From the NCBI RefSeq assembly GCF_016134045.1, contig NZ_CP065915.1, positions 2,170,001 through 2,234,000 of the forward strand: DNA of 64,000 nt, given 5' to 3'. Numbering within the stretch: position 1 is the stretch's first letter; each line of letters starts with the position of its first letter. This stretch comes from Pelagovum pacificum (GTDB lineage: Bacteria > Pseudomonadota > Alphaproteobacteria > Rhodobacterales > Rhodobacteraceae). Of this stretch, positions 40,754-49,653 are shown piece after piece. The position numbers were made by a program, and so were the translations under genes. The notes beneath the pieces were generated by a model that searched no databases, was not told where the DNA came from, and saw nothing but the letters and a program-made list of their open reading frames with translations.

Positions 40754-40827
40754 TCAGGGGGCTGTCTGCCCCCTCTTGGGCCTGCGGCCCAATTCACCCC
40801 CGAGAAATATTTGAAGCCCAAAGAATG
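40754..40827 (+). repeat. dispersed intergenic repeat, family A copy 2
   Basis: Two hairpins, GGGGGC/GCCCCC (40757-40773) and TTGGGCC-TGC-GGCCCAA (40776-40792), then CACCCCCGAGAAATATTTGA and AGCCCAAAGAATG. The first 52 bases (40754-40805) are identical to 62172-62223. It lies between the kinase gene and fumC. Confidence 0.85.
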
Positions 40828-40986
40828 CCGGCCCGCGCGTCGACTTCGACCGGGTGCTGCGGGATGGTCCGTTTGGTCACCCGGGGGCTGCAGGACTTCC
40901 GAACGGGCCTGTCAGCGCTATCGACCGTTGCGGCAGGCGCCGGGCGCGGCTATCCGGTGCGCGATCGTATACCGGAGGACGCGCCA

Positions 40987-42378
<1,392 letters not shown>

Positions 42379-42387
42379 GCGATCACG

Positions 42388-42415
42388 AAAAAGGGGCGGC
42401 CCGGCGGGCCGCCCC
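42388..42415 (-). terminator. intrinsic terminator of the DUF4394 gene
   Basis: Perfect ten-base stem GGGGCGGCCC (42393-42402) / GGGCCGCCCC (42406-42415) with loop GGC. Read on the minus strand it is followed by TTTTT (42388-42392), so it terminates the DUF4394 transcript and may also slow fumC transcripts. Confidence 0.8.
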
Positions 42416-42438
42416 TGATGTGTCGAACGTCAGGTCGA

Positions 42439-43281
42439 TTACATCTCGCTCGGCGCGACGGCGAAGCCGCTGAAGCCGCCCATGCCGAGATCGGCGAGCA
42501 TCGTCGCTTCGCCCGTCTCGAGGTCGATGGAATAGAGACCGGCGGTGTCGCCGCCTTCCATCTGCAGGATGGCATAGCCTTCGTTCTCACCCTCGGCGGC
42601 GGACAGGATGTCGAAGCCGCCCATGCCGGACAGGTCCACGGCTTCACCGTCCACCATGACGGCGCCGATGGTTTCGAGCGTGCCGTCGTTGTTGGCGACG
42701 CTGACGAGCGAATCCGTCTCGGCATCGAGGCCGTACTGGAACGTGCTCTCGGCGGTCATGCCGGAGATGGCGTTGGTGTAGGCGTTGGCAAAGACCATCG
42801 GGGTCGCGTCAGCGTTGTCGTCGCCCTCGGCATAGAACAGGTCGGTCACACGGATCACGGTGCCGGCACGCTCGTCACCGTCGCCGAAGCCGTCGGGGAA
42901 GTAGACGAGGTTGTCGCCCGAGGAGGACAGGGCGCGAACGGCGTCGATCGCGTTGTTGAAGTCGAAGGCGATCATAGCGCCGTCGGCCAGCGTAGCGTCT
43001 TCGGCAAAGGATGCGCCGAGGTCGGTCATCTCGCCCGACATCGGGTCGATCGTGTAGATCATGCCGTTGGTGATACCGAGCAGATCACCGGTGACGGGCC
43101 GGTAGGCGATGGCATCGACGGGGTTGGCGAGCTCGTTGGTGGTGACGTCGCCCGGGTTTTCGATGTCGGCCATGACGACGAGGGTCGCGCCGTCATCGGT
43201 CAGGGCGTACCCGGAAGCGGCGTAGGCTCCGGTCGCGGCAAGGCCGAGTGCGGCGGCGGCGGTGGTCATCGTGCGGATCAT
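42439..43281 (-). CDS. exported DUF4394 domain protein
   Basis: 280 residues with a signal peptide (MIRTMTTAAAALGLAATGAYA) and a DUF4394 domain, a beta-propeller-like repeat family of unknown role. Repeats show as VDAIAYRPVTGDLLGITN, MIYTIDPMSGEM and, near the end, LYSIDLETGEATMLADLG. The protein is very acidic and nearly free of cysteine, as expected for a secreted protein of a marine bacterium. Transcribed alone with its own terminator. Confidence 0.83.
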   Translation of the reverse strand: MIRTMTTAAAALGLAATGAYAASGYALTDDGATLVVMADIENPGDVTTNELANPVDAIAYRPVTGDLLGITNGMIYTIDPMSGEMTDLGASFAEDATLADGAMIAFDFNNAIDAVRALSSSGDNLVYFPDGFGDGDERAGTVIRVTDLFYAEGDDNADATPMVFANAYTNAISGMTAESTFQYGLDAETDSLVSVANNDGTLETIGAVMVDGEAVDLSGMGGFDILSAAEGENEGYAILQMEGGDTAGLYSIDLETGEATMLADLGMGGFSGFAVAPSEM

Positions 43282-43428
43282 GTCGGTTGGTCCTCTCTGT
43301 GATTACAGCGGCTTCGATCGCCGCCCGTGTGCCAGTAACCACGTCAGGGAGGATCGGAGAGTTTCACCGCAGACGGCGAAAAGTCCCGAGATTTGGGGAT
43401 GCGGGCGGCGAACCGCCCGCCCTGCCCG

Positions 43429-43866
43429 TCACATGAAGCTGCAATCGCGGGCGAGAACCCGGTCGATCGCGGCACTCGAACCGCGCAGCGGAACCTCCGA
43501 CAACGTGCCGCGGCGGTAGAGGCCGACCATCAGGTTCGATCCGTACTGCATGCCCGAGACGAAGCTTTCCGCCTCTTCCATCGTGTCGAAGGCCAAGAGG
43601 CAACTTGCGGCGGAGCAGTCCGCGCCCACCAGTACCTCGCCGTAATTGTCGACCTCGACAACGAAGATCTCCTCCGAGGCGCCGGGATCGTAGCCGCGGA
43701 ACACGACGGCCGGCAGGCCGCCATTGGCGCATTCGACCATCACGGAGAAACCGTTCGTTCCGGGGCCGATGGCCTGACCGGCAGGAAGCGGCGCGGGATC
43801 GTAGCTCCAGTCGGCGGCGGCGGGCGCGGCGGCGAGGAGGAGTGGCAGAAGCAGGGTTTTGTACAT
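43429..43866 (-). CDS. small exported protein of unknown function
   Basis: 145 residues with a signal peptide (MYKTLLLPLLLAAAPAAA). The mature part has four cysteines (VECANGG, GADCSAASC and RDCSFM), suggesting two disulfides in the periplasm, and strands such as AVVFRGYDPGASEEIFVVEV. ATG 43866 is chosen because the signal starts there and AAAGG lies upstream; a longer frame lacks a signal at its start. No family recognised. Confidence 0.7.
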   Translation of the reverse strand: MYKTLLLPLLLAAAPAAADWSYDPAPLPAGQAIGPGTNGFSVMVECANGGLPAVVFRGYDPGASEEIFVVEVDNYGEVLVGADCSAASCLLAFDTMEEAESFVSGMQYGSNLMVGLYRRGTLSEVPLRGSSAAIDRVLARDCSFM

Positions 43867-44008
43867 GAAAATACCTTTGCGTTGAATGAGGTCGGTCCCG
43901 AAACGATCCATGCAGGGGGCCGCCGCGTCAACGGGCCGTTTCGCGAATATCCATAGGCAAGGCCGCGGCCGGAGCGTAGAACGGGGGCTCGCAACGAGGG
44001 GGAGTCGG

Positions 44009-44185
44009 ATGTCGGTCGTGAACTTCAACAAGGCGCGCAAGGTGCGGGCCCGCGCGGATGCCAAGAAGCAGGCGGACGAGAACGCGGTGAAGCACGGGCG
44101 CACCAAGGCGCAACGGATGCTGGACGCCGCGCGCGAGCAGAAGCTGCGTGAACGTCTGGACGGCCAGAAATTCGACGATGTCTGA
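44009..44185 (+). CDS. DUF4169 family small basic protein
   Basis: 58 residues, strongly basic and helical, beginning MSVVNFNKARKVRARADAKK, the hallmark of DUF4169. Function unknown; the family is confined mainly to alphaproteobacteria. GGAG lies upstream of the ATG. Its last eight bases overlap the following ribbon-helix-helix gene, an association I recall from related genomes. Confidence 0.8.
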   Translation: MSVVNFNKARKVRARADAKKQADENAVKHGRTKAQRMLDAAREQKLRERLDGQKFDDV

Positions 44186-44402
44186 GGGGCGGCCGGTCAA
44201 GCACTCCCTCACCCTGCGCGGTCACCGCACGAGCGTCTCGCTGGAACATGCCTTCTGGATCGCGTTCCGGGAAATGGCCAAGGCAAACGGCCAGACACTG
44301 AACGGTCTGGCCACGGAGATCGACGAATCGCGGGGAGAGGATGTCGGGCTGGCGTCCGCGATCCGGGTCGCGGTCCTGCGTCACGCCCAGGGTCGCATCT
44401 GA
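44178..44402 (+). CDS. ribbon-helix-helix domain protein
   Basis: 74 residues matching the RHH_4 type: HSLTLRGHRTSVSLEHAFW provides the beta strand and first helix, FREMAKANGQTLNGLATEID the second. Such proteins usually bind DNA as dimers. It overlaps the DUF4169 gene by eight bases, so the two are expressed together. No toxin-like gene accompanies them, which argues against a toxin-antitoxin pair of the usual kind. Confidence 0.8.
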   Translation: MSEGRPVKHSLTLRGHRTSVSLEHAFWIAFREMAKANGQTLNGLATEIDESRGEDVGLASAIRVAVLRHAQGRI

Positions 44403-44423
44403 CCGGGAACGTGATCGGGCGGT

Positions 44424-44693
44424 TCAGTCCTGGGAGTAGAGCGCGGCACGGATGCGCGTCAGGTCGTCGGCTTCCTGCTGTTCGACGGAAAGCGTGGAGC
44501 GCTTGGTCGTGCGCTGGCCACCGAGGTCACCCTTGAAGAGGTCGAGAAGTTCACGAACTTCGACCTTCTGCTTGGGAGCATCCTCGCCGTTGGCCTCGTG
44601 CGACTGACGGACGACCGAGATGATGGTCTCGAGCGTTTTCAGCAGTCCGGGCGTCGGACGTGGTGTTCCTTGCATTTCTTCGACAAGAGCCAT
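44424..44693 (-). CDS. small soluble protein of unknown function
   Basis: 89 residues: MALVEEMQGTPRPTPGLLKT, then a helical, charged part (TLETIISVVRQSHEANG, KVEVRELLDLFKGDLGG). No cysteine, signal or known domain. ATG 44693 has AGGAG ten bases upstream, so this start is preferred to the longer frame to 44741. A possible promoter lies near 44755-44785 on the minus strand (TTGGGG, 17 bases, TTATGG). Function unknown. Confidence 0.65.
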   Translation of the reverse strand: MALVEEMQGTPRPTPGLLKTLETIISVVRQSHEANGEDAPKQKVEVRELLDLFKGDLGGQRTTKRSTLSVEQQEADDLTRIRAALYSQD

Positions 44694-44986
44694 TGGGCAG
44701 CAACTCCTGAGTCTCACTCTCGCAAGGCCCCCGCCTTGCAAGTCTCTTATCGGCCATAATTTCGGGCCGGGGAATGCCCCAAATCGGCCCCAATCAGCGC
44801 GAATTCTTCAATGGTTTCTTTGTAAGCCACTGTTTTACATGAACTAAAGATTGTGACGGGCCGCCCGAATTGGACGCATACGGATGCCTTTATTTCGCCT
44901 TTGTGATTGCTTTGCCCTGAATCGGGTTTTCGGTGGGGAACCAGTTCGGCGAACTCTCCGAAACCGTTTCTCGATCGGAATTGCGA
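44694..44986. other. AT-richer intergenic region between the 89-residue protein gene and the P450 gene
   Basis: 293 bases noticeably richer in A and T than anything else nearby, especially 44800-44960 (runs such as GGTTTCTTTGTAAGCC and CTTTATTTCGCCTTTGTG). No coding frame or tRNA was recognised. It contains the leader of the 89-residue protein gene and may hold a small RNA or an additional promoter. Confidence 0.5.
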
Positions 44987-46342
44987 TCAGGTGGCTCTCG
45001 GGCGAATCGACAGCCAGATTCCCTCTTTCGAGCGCACGGTGAGGTGGGCGACCGGCACCGGAACGCGGTCAGGGACTGGTTCAATCCGGAAATTGCGGCA
45101 GATCAGGGCAAGCAGCAGGACCCCCTCGACCATCGCGAAACCGGCGCCCGTGCAGACGCGCGGCCCGGCCGAGAACGGCATGTAGGCCTCTCTCATGCAT
45201 TGCTTGCCGTTGGTCGTCGTCCAGCGGGCGGGGTCGAAGGCATCGGGCCGCTCCCATAGCCGGGTCTGACGGTGGAGGTGCCAGGGACTCAGCACGACCT
45301 GTGCGCCCTTCTTGACGCGCCGGTCGCGGAACTCTTCGGTCTGCGTCGCCTCCCGCACCATCATCGGCACCGGCGGGTAAAGGCGCAGCGCCTCGCGGAA
45401 CACGTCGCGCGTCACGCGCAGCTTGGAGATGGTGGAGAAGCTGTCCGTCACCTCTGCCGCCTCGGAGGCGATCTTCTCCTGCCAGTCGGGATAGAGCGCG
45501 AGCAGGTAGAGCGTCCAGGCGAGCGCGGAGGCCGAGGTCTCGTGCCCGGCGAGGAAGAAGATCGCCACCTGGTCGACCATTTCCTCGAGATCGAAGAGGT
45601 CGCCCGTCTCCGGGTCGCGGGTTGTCATGATCTTGGTGGCGAGGTCGTCGGGCGCGGTGCCGGCGTCGATCGCCTTCAATCGGTCAGCGGTGAGCGAGGA
45701 AATCAGGCGGCGGATCTCCTTCGCCGCGCGGCGGGTCTCGCGCCGGAACAGACGCGGCATCCAGCGGGGGCCGGGAATGAAGGCGGCGAGGTTCAGGATC
45801 GGCTGGGTGCGCTGGTAAGCGCGGAACTCGTCGAAGACGGCGCGCGCCACCTCATGCTCGATCGGGATGGAGAACAGCGTGCGGAATATGACATCCGCCG
45901 CGGCGTGGCTCGTCTCTGCCTCGATCTCGACCGGGTCGTCACCGGCGAGCTTCGACAGTCGGGCGACGGCTGCCTGCCCCGCGTCCCACATCGCGGGGTA
46001 CGTGTCGCGCAGGCGGCCGCCCTCGAACGCCGGGTCGATGATCCGCCGCTGCCGTTTCCACGTCTCGCCGTTGGTGACGAAGACCGAGTTGCCGAGCAGC
46101 GGGCGCAGGCCGGAACTCACCCGGTCGGACTTCGGGAAGTCATCGGGCCGCTCGTTCAGCACGCGGCGCACGATCTTCGGATCGTTGACGAGGTAGGAGC
46201 GGAAGAACGGCGTCTTGAACTCCGCCATCCACGCCCGGTAAAGCCGCGCGGGCTGTGCCGACAGGATGTCGGCCCGGAACAGGCGAACATACCGCCAGAG
46301 CGAGACCCTGTCGGGGCGCGAGGGCGGTTTCGGTGGGATCAT
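44987..46342 (-). CDS. cytochrome P450
   Basis: 451-residue heme-thiolate monooxygenase. The I-helix oxygen motif is AGHETSA, the K-helix ExxR is in FREALRLYPPVP, and the heme loop is FSAGPRVCTGAGFA with Cys near residue 397. No membrane anchor, so it is soluble and needs separate ferredoxin and reductase, none of which is adjacent. The overall pattern resembles the unspecific fatty-acid/terpene-oxidising CYP4-like bacterial group. Its ATG overlaps the stop of the upstream hydrolase gene (ATGA), so both are made together. Confidence 0.92.
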   Translation of the reverse strand: MIPPKPPSRPDRVSLWRYVRLFRADILSAQPARLYRAWMAEFKTPFFRSYLVNDPKIVRRVLNERPDDFPKSDRVSSGLRPLLGNSVFVTNGETWKRQRRIIDPAFEGGRLRDTYPAMWDAGQAAVARLSKLAGDDPVEIEAETSHAAADVIFRTLFSIPIEHEVARAVFDEFRAYQRTQPILNLAAFIPGPRWMPRLFRRETRRAAKEIRRLISSLTADRLKAIDAGTAPDDLATKIMTTRDPETGDLFDLEEMVDQVAIFFLAGHETSASALAWTLYLLALYPDWQEKIASEAAEVTDSFSTISKLRVTRDVFREALRLYPPVPMMVREATQTEEFRDRRVKKGAQVVLSPWHLHRQTRLWERPDAFDPARWTTTNGKQCMREAYMPFSAGPRVCTGAGFAMVEGVLLLALICRNFRIEPVPDRVPVPVAHLTVRSKEGIWLSIRPRAT

Positions 46343-47580
46343 GCGGCGATCGAGGTGTATTTCGAGGCAGGGATGTCGATACGGCTCTTGCTGTGCGGCC
46401 GGTCGGCGTAGCGGTCGGCCAGCGTCACGGGCCCGGCGGTGATCTGGAAGTAGTCGTAATCCTTCGGACGGTCAAAGGCGCAAAGATACTGGAAGTGCAG
46501 CCGGAAGAAGCGCCAGCGCATTTCCTTCCAGCGTTCGGGCGACAGCGACTGTGTGAAAGCGGCAGAGAACACCAGCGGCCACTTCTGACCCACCGGCGCG
46601 ACGCCCGACACCGCGACCGGATCGCAGAGTGCGAAGGCGCAGCCGTCGCCGGGCGCCGTGACGTCGACCCATGTCAGTTCCTTGCGCGTGCAGAGATAGG
46701 CGAGATCGCCGCGCAGCCGGTCGGCCTTCGGCAGGAAGGACACCATCGGCACCACTTGTCCGAGCGACAGGAACGCGAGCGCCGGTCCGTTGGCGGGCAC
46801 CCTGCCCTGCCGGATCAGGTCGGCGAGAATCGACACCCCGAGATGCGCCCCCGAAGAGTGGCCGACGACAAGCACCTCGTCGAATTCGTCCGCCAGCGCC
46901 TCGGCAATGCGGTCGCCGAACTCCGCCATCCGCGCCTCGAGGTCGGGCGGGTTCGCACCCTTCCAGTTGGCCGAATAGGCGTAGTCGTGCATCAGGTAGT
47001 AGGCGAAGAACTTGCCGTCCTTCTTCTTGAACCACCGCAGGATCAGGGTCGCGACCGCACCCCAGACGGCAAGGCCCGCCAGCACGGCGAGCGCATCCGG
47101 CAGACCGAGCGCGCCGAGCAGCTCCCCCGCGCCGTAGCCGAGCAGAACACCGGTCCAGACGGCGATCATCAGCTGAAGGATCAGCATCCCCACGGGATAG
47201 AGCGCGGCGATCACCGGGCCCTTGCGCAGCCACATCAGCCGGCGCAGCGCGCCGCTGGTGATGTAGGTCCATGCGCAGCGGACAAGCTGGAGGTAGGTCG
47301 CAGGGATCGAGCTCGACATGCTGCCCCGCACGATATCGGACCAGACGAGCACTTCGACGTCCGCCTCGACCTCGGCGCCGTCGATCCGGCCGGTGACGTG
47401 CCAGCCGTAGGGACCGCCGCCGCGCTTTGGGGCGAGCGCGATGTCGTACCCCGTGATCGCCGCCTGCGCCGACCCTTCCTTGCGGTAGAGCTCGCGGTAG
47501 CGTCGCGGGTGGATCGGATCGTAGCCCGGTATGTAGAAGACCCGCCGACGCGCGACGGGGCGGCTGCTCTGCGCTGTCAT
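46339..47580 (-). CDS. membrane-inserted alpha/beta-hydrolase-like protein
   Basis: 413 residues. The N-terminal part (RRRVFYIPGYDPIHPRRYRE) starts an alpha/beta-hydrolase-like fold that is interrupted by two membrane segments (about residues 130-185, GPVIAALYPVGMLILQLMIA and ALAVLAGLAVWGAVATLILR). The nucleophile elbow follows as VLVVGHSSGAHLGVSIL, Ser in GHSSG. ATG 47580 is chosen because the conserved part begins right after it. It is coupled to the P450 gene. Substrate unknown; a hydrophobic ester or lipid is plausible given the membrane insert and the oxidative partner. Confidence 0.75.
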   Translation of the reverse strand: MTAQSSRPVARRRVFYIPGYDPIHPRRYRELYRKEGSAQAAITGYDIALAPKRGGGPYGWHVTGRIDGAEVEADVEVLVWSDIVRGSMSSSIPATYLQLVRCAWTYITSGALRRLMWLRKGPVIAALYPVGMLILQLMIAVWTGVLLGYGAGELLGALGLPDALAVLAGLAVWGAVATLILRWFKKKDGKFFAYYLMHDYAYSANWKGANPPDLEARMAEFGDRIAEALADEFDEVLVVGHSSGAHLGVSILADLIRQGRVPANGPALAFLSLGQVVPMVSFLPKADRLRGDLAYLCTRKELTWVDVTAPGDGCAFALCDPVAVSGVAPVGQKWPLVFSAAFTQSLSPERWKEMRWRFFRLHFQYLCAFDRPKDYDYFQITAGPVTLADRYADRPHSKSRIDIPASKYTSIAA

Positions 47581-47731
47581 GTCCCTGCTCTCGCCGGTCG
47601 TATCCGTGAACAATAGCTCCGGATCCCGGCGAAAATAAGCCGCGCGCGCAGCAAACAGAGGGTCGCGTTGCGGGTCGCCCCCGGAACGCCGGGCAGTCAG
47701 ACGGGTTGGACCCGAAAGCCGGGAGAGTGAC

Positions 47732-48361
47732 ATGAGCCACAAGCAGATCGTCGAGGCGCTGATCGACACGCAAGGGACCCTCTATTCCGAGGAGATCGGC
47801 GCCGATATCGCGCGCGACACGCCGCAGGAGCTCTTTCACTGGCTGATCGGCGCCACGCTGCTGTCCTCGCGGATCTCGGCTGACAACGCCGTGAAGGCCG
47901 GCGCGGCACTGCGCGATGCGGGTTTGCACAAGATCGACGCGCTGCTCGATGCCAGGCGGGAGGACGTCGTGCGGGTTCTGAACGAGAACGGCTATGCCCG
48001 GTTCGACGAGTCGACCACCGACTACCTGCGCGAGACCGCCGAGATGGTTCGAGATGAATATGACGGCGACCTTCGGAAGATGCGCAAGGAGGACCCCGCC
48101 CGTGCGCTGCTCAAGGCCAAGGGGATCGGGCCCAAGGGGGCCGAGATCTTCGCCCGCGAGGCGCAACTCGTCTGGGATGAGTTCTACCCGACGCTCGGCG
48201 ACCGCGCGCTGACGATGGCAAAGGACCTCGGGCTGCCGGAAGATGCCTCCGAACTGTCGAAGGCCGCCGGCAACCATGAGCGGTTCGTCCGCCTTGTGGC
48301 CGCGTTGACCCGCGCGGCGCTCGACGGGCCATCGGAGGACGTCACGAAGGCGGCGGACTAG
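47732..48361 (+). CDS. endonuclease III-like protein (HhH-GPD)
   Basis: 209-residue helical protein of the HhH-GPD DNA glycosylase type. N-terminal helices contain WLIGATLLSSRISADNAVKA; the helix-hairpin-helix region is LLKAKGIGPKGAEIFAREAQ. The C-terminal iron-sulfur cysteines of true endonuclease III are absent, as the protein has no cysteine, so it is a degenerate or specialised relative. Stop codons overlap with the convergent ccdA-like gene by four bases. Confidence 0.72.
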   Translation: MSHKQIVEALIDTQGTLYSEEIGADIARDTPQELFHWLIGATLLSSRISADNAVKAGAALRDAGLHKIDALLDARREDVVRVLNENGYARFDESTTDYLRETAEMVRDEYDGDLRKMRKEDPARALLKAKGIGPKGAEIFAREAQLVWDEFYPTLGDRALTMAKDLGLPEDASELSKAAGNHERFVRLVAALTRAALDGPSEDVTKAAD

Positions 48362-49110
48362 CCGAGGTAGCCGAGCGCGGGCACCGTCTCCAGCAGCCAG
48401 TAGGCGAAGTCGGAGAATTGCCCGGTCACCATCATCAGCCCCACCGTCCAGAGCAGCAGGCCCGAGATCCGCTCGATCCGGCCCATATGGCGGCGCATGA
48501 AGGCCATTGCGCCCTTCAGCCGGGGGAAGAAGGCGGCGACCAGCAGGAACGGAATGCCGAGGCCGGCGGCATACGCCACCAGGAGCGTCGTGCCCCGCGC
48601 CATGTTGGCCTCCGTCGCGGCGAGACCGAGGATCGCGCCGAGAATAGGGCCGAGGCACGGCGTCCAGCCGAACGCGAAAGCGAGGCCAAGGAGGAACGCC
48701 CCGAAGGCGGAGCCGCCCTTGTCGCCCGCCTCGATCCGCATCTCGCGGTCCATGAAGCCGATCCGGAAGATCGACAGGAAGTGCATCCCGAAGACCATGA
48801 TGACGATACCCGCGCCGGTCACGAACCAGTCCTGGTAGCGCAGGAAAGCCCGGCCGAGCGCCGAGAAGGCGAAGCCGAGCAGCAGGAACACCACCGAAAG
48901 CCCGAGCACGAAGAACAGGGCGGCCAGCGTCACCTTCCGGCGCGAGCCGGCGTCGCCGTCCATCTCCGCGACGCTGACGCCGGACATGTAGGCGAGGTAA
49001 GGCGGCACCACCGGCAACACGCAGGGCGACAGGAACGACAGAAGGCCGGCGACCAGCGCGATGGCGAGGCCCGGCAGCAGGGCGGCGTCGAGGATGAGCG
49101 TTGCGTCCAT
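48358..49110 (-). CDS. ccdA: cytochrome c biogenesis protein, CcdA family
   Basis: Thiol-disulfide membrane carrier of 250 residues that brings reducing power from thioredoxin to the periplasm for cytochrome c maturation and related tasks. Six membrane segments are evident; the paired redox cysteines are in LLSFLSPCVLPVVPPYL (helix 1) and FAFGWTPCLGPILGA (helix 4). ATG 49110 is used because the hydrophobic N-terminus begins there; an extension to 49146 is unlikely. It is divergent from the tusA-like gene. Confidence 0.9.
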   Translation of the reverse strand: MDATLILDAALLPGLAIALVAGLLSFLSPCVLPVVPPYLAYMSGVSVAEMDGDAGSRRKVTLAALFFVLGLSVVFLLLGFAFSALGRAFLRYQDWFVTGAGIVIMVFGMHFLSIFRIGFMDREMRIEAGDKGGSAFGAFLLGLAFAFGWTPCLGPILGAILGLAATEANMARGTTLLVAYAAGLGIPFLLVAAFFPRLKGAMAFMRRHMGRIERISGLLLWTVGLMMVTGQFSDFAYWLLETVPALGYLG

Positions 49111-49204
49111 GTGCCGAGCGTTATCCGAGACCCGGCGGGAGGTCACGTTTCATCTCCTCACGTTGTGGTGGACGCGACCCTTCATCGCGCCTACTCCGGT
49201 CGAC

Positions 49205-49435
49205 ATGATCGACGCGGATGCCGAACTCGACGCGACGGGGCTGCTCTGCCCCCTGCCCGTCCTGAAACTGCGCAGGCGGTTGCAGCCGCTCGGGCCCGGC
49301 GATGTGATCCGGGTGCTTGCCGACGACCCGGCGGCGGTGATCGACATCCCGCACTTCTGTCAGGAAGCCGGGCACGAGCATGTTTCGCTCACGAGCGAAG
49401 GGCGCGTCCAGGTGCACCTGGTGCGTAAGGGCTGA
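49205..49435 (+). CDS. TusA/SirA family sulfurtransferase
   Basis: 76 residues of the TusA fold, small sulfur-carrier proteins acting in tRNA thiolation, molybdenum cofactor or sulfur oxidation. The active cysteine is in the family motif ATGLLCPLPVLKLRR (residues ~8-22, CPxP). A second cysteine lies in HFCQEAGH. ATG 49205 is the start just before the domain. The nearby molybdoenzyme and redox genes make a sulfur-transfer role plausible, but the exact pathway is not evident. Confidence 0.85.
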   Translation: MIDADAELDATGLLCPLPVLKLRRRLQPLGPGDVIRVLADDPAAVIDIPHFCQEAGHEHVSLTSEGRVQVHLVRKG

Positions 49436-49476
49436 GCGCCCGCTTCGGAGCGGATTGAAGGCTGGCAATCGGTGCC

Positions 49477-49541
49477 GGGGGCGCTGCCCCCGTCGCCCTG
49501 CGGGCGACTCCCCCGGAGGTATTTATGGCCAGATGAGCGAG
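49477..49541 (+). repeat. dispersed intergenic repeat, family B copy 4
   Basis: Hairpins GGGGGC-GCT-GCCCCC (about 49477-49491) and GTCGCCC-TGC-GGGCGAC (49492-49508), then TCCCCCGGAGGTATTTATGG and CCAGATGAGCGAG (49509-49541). It is the fullest family B copy in this window, between convergent tusA and rne. Confidence 0.8.
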
Positions 49542-49617
49542 CGGGTCGGGCGCGGACCTCCGGCGGGCTGCCTGCTACTGGGAGGGTCTCGCGGCGCGAC
49601 CGTGGTCCGGTGAACGG

Positions 49618-49644
49618 AAAAGGGCGCGTACCTCGGACGCGCCC
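49618..49644 (-). terminator. intrinsic terminator of rne
   Basis: On the minus strand GGGCGCGT-CCGAGGT-ACGCGCCC is followed by TTTT (49618-49621), ten bases past the rne stop. Confidence 0.75.
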
Positions 49645-49653
49645 CTTGTTCTG

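Noticed and set aside
44178..44402. RHH gene with its small partner as a toxin-antitoxin system
   Set aside because: The partner is the DUF4169 protein, basic and helical but without features of a known toxin, and the two are housekeeping-like neighbours.
46472..48658. A 728-codon minus-strand open frame across the hydrolase and endonuclease genes
   Set aside because: Its translation is Arg/Ala/Gly-rich with no domain, and it runs through two well-supported genes in other frames.
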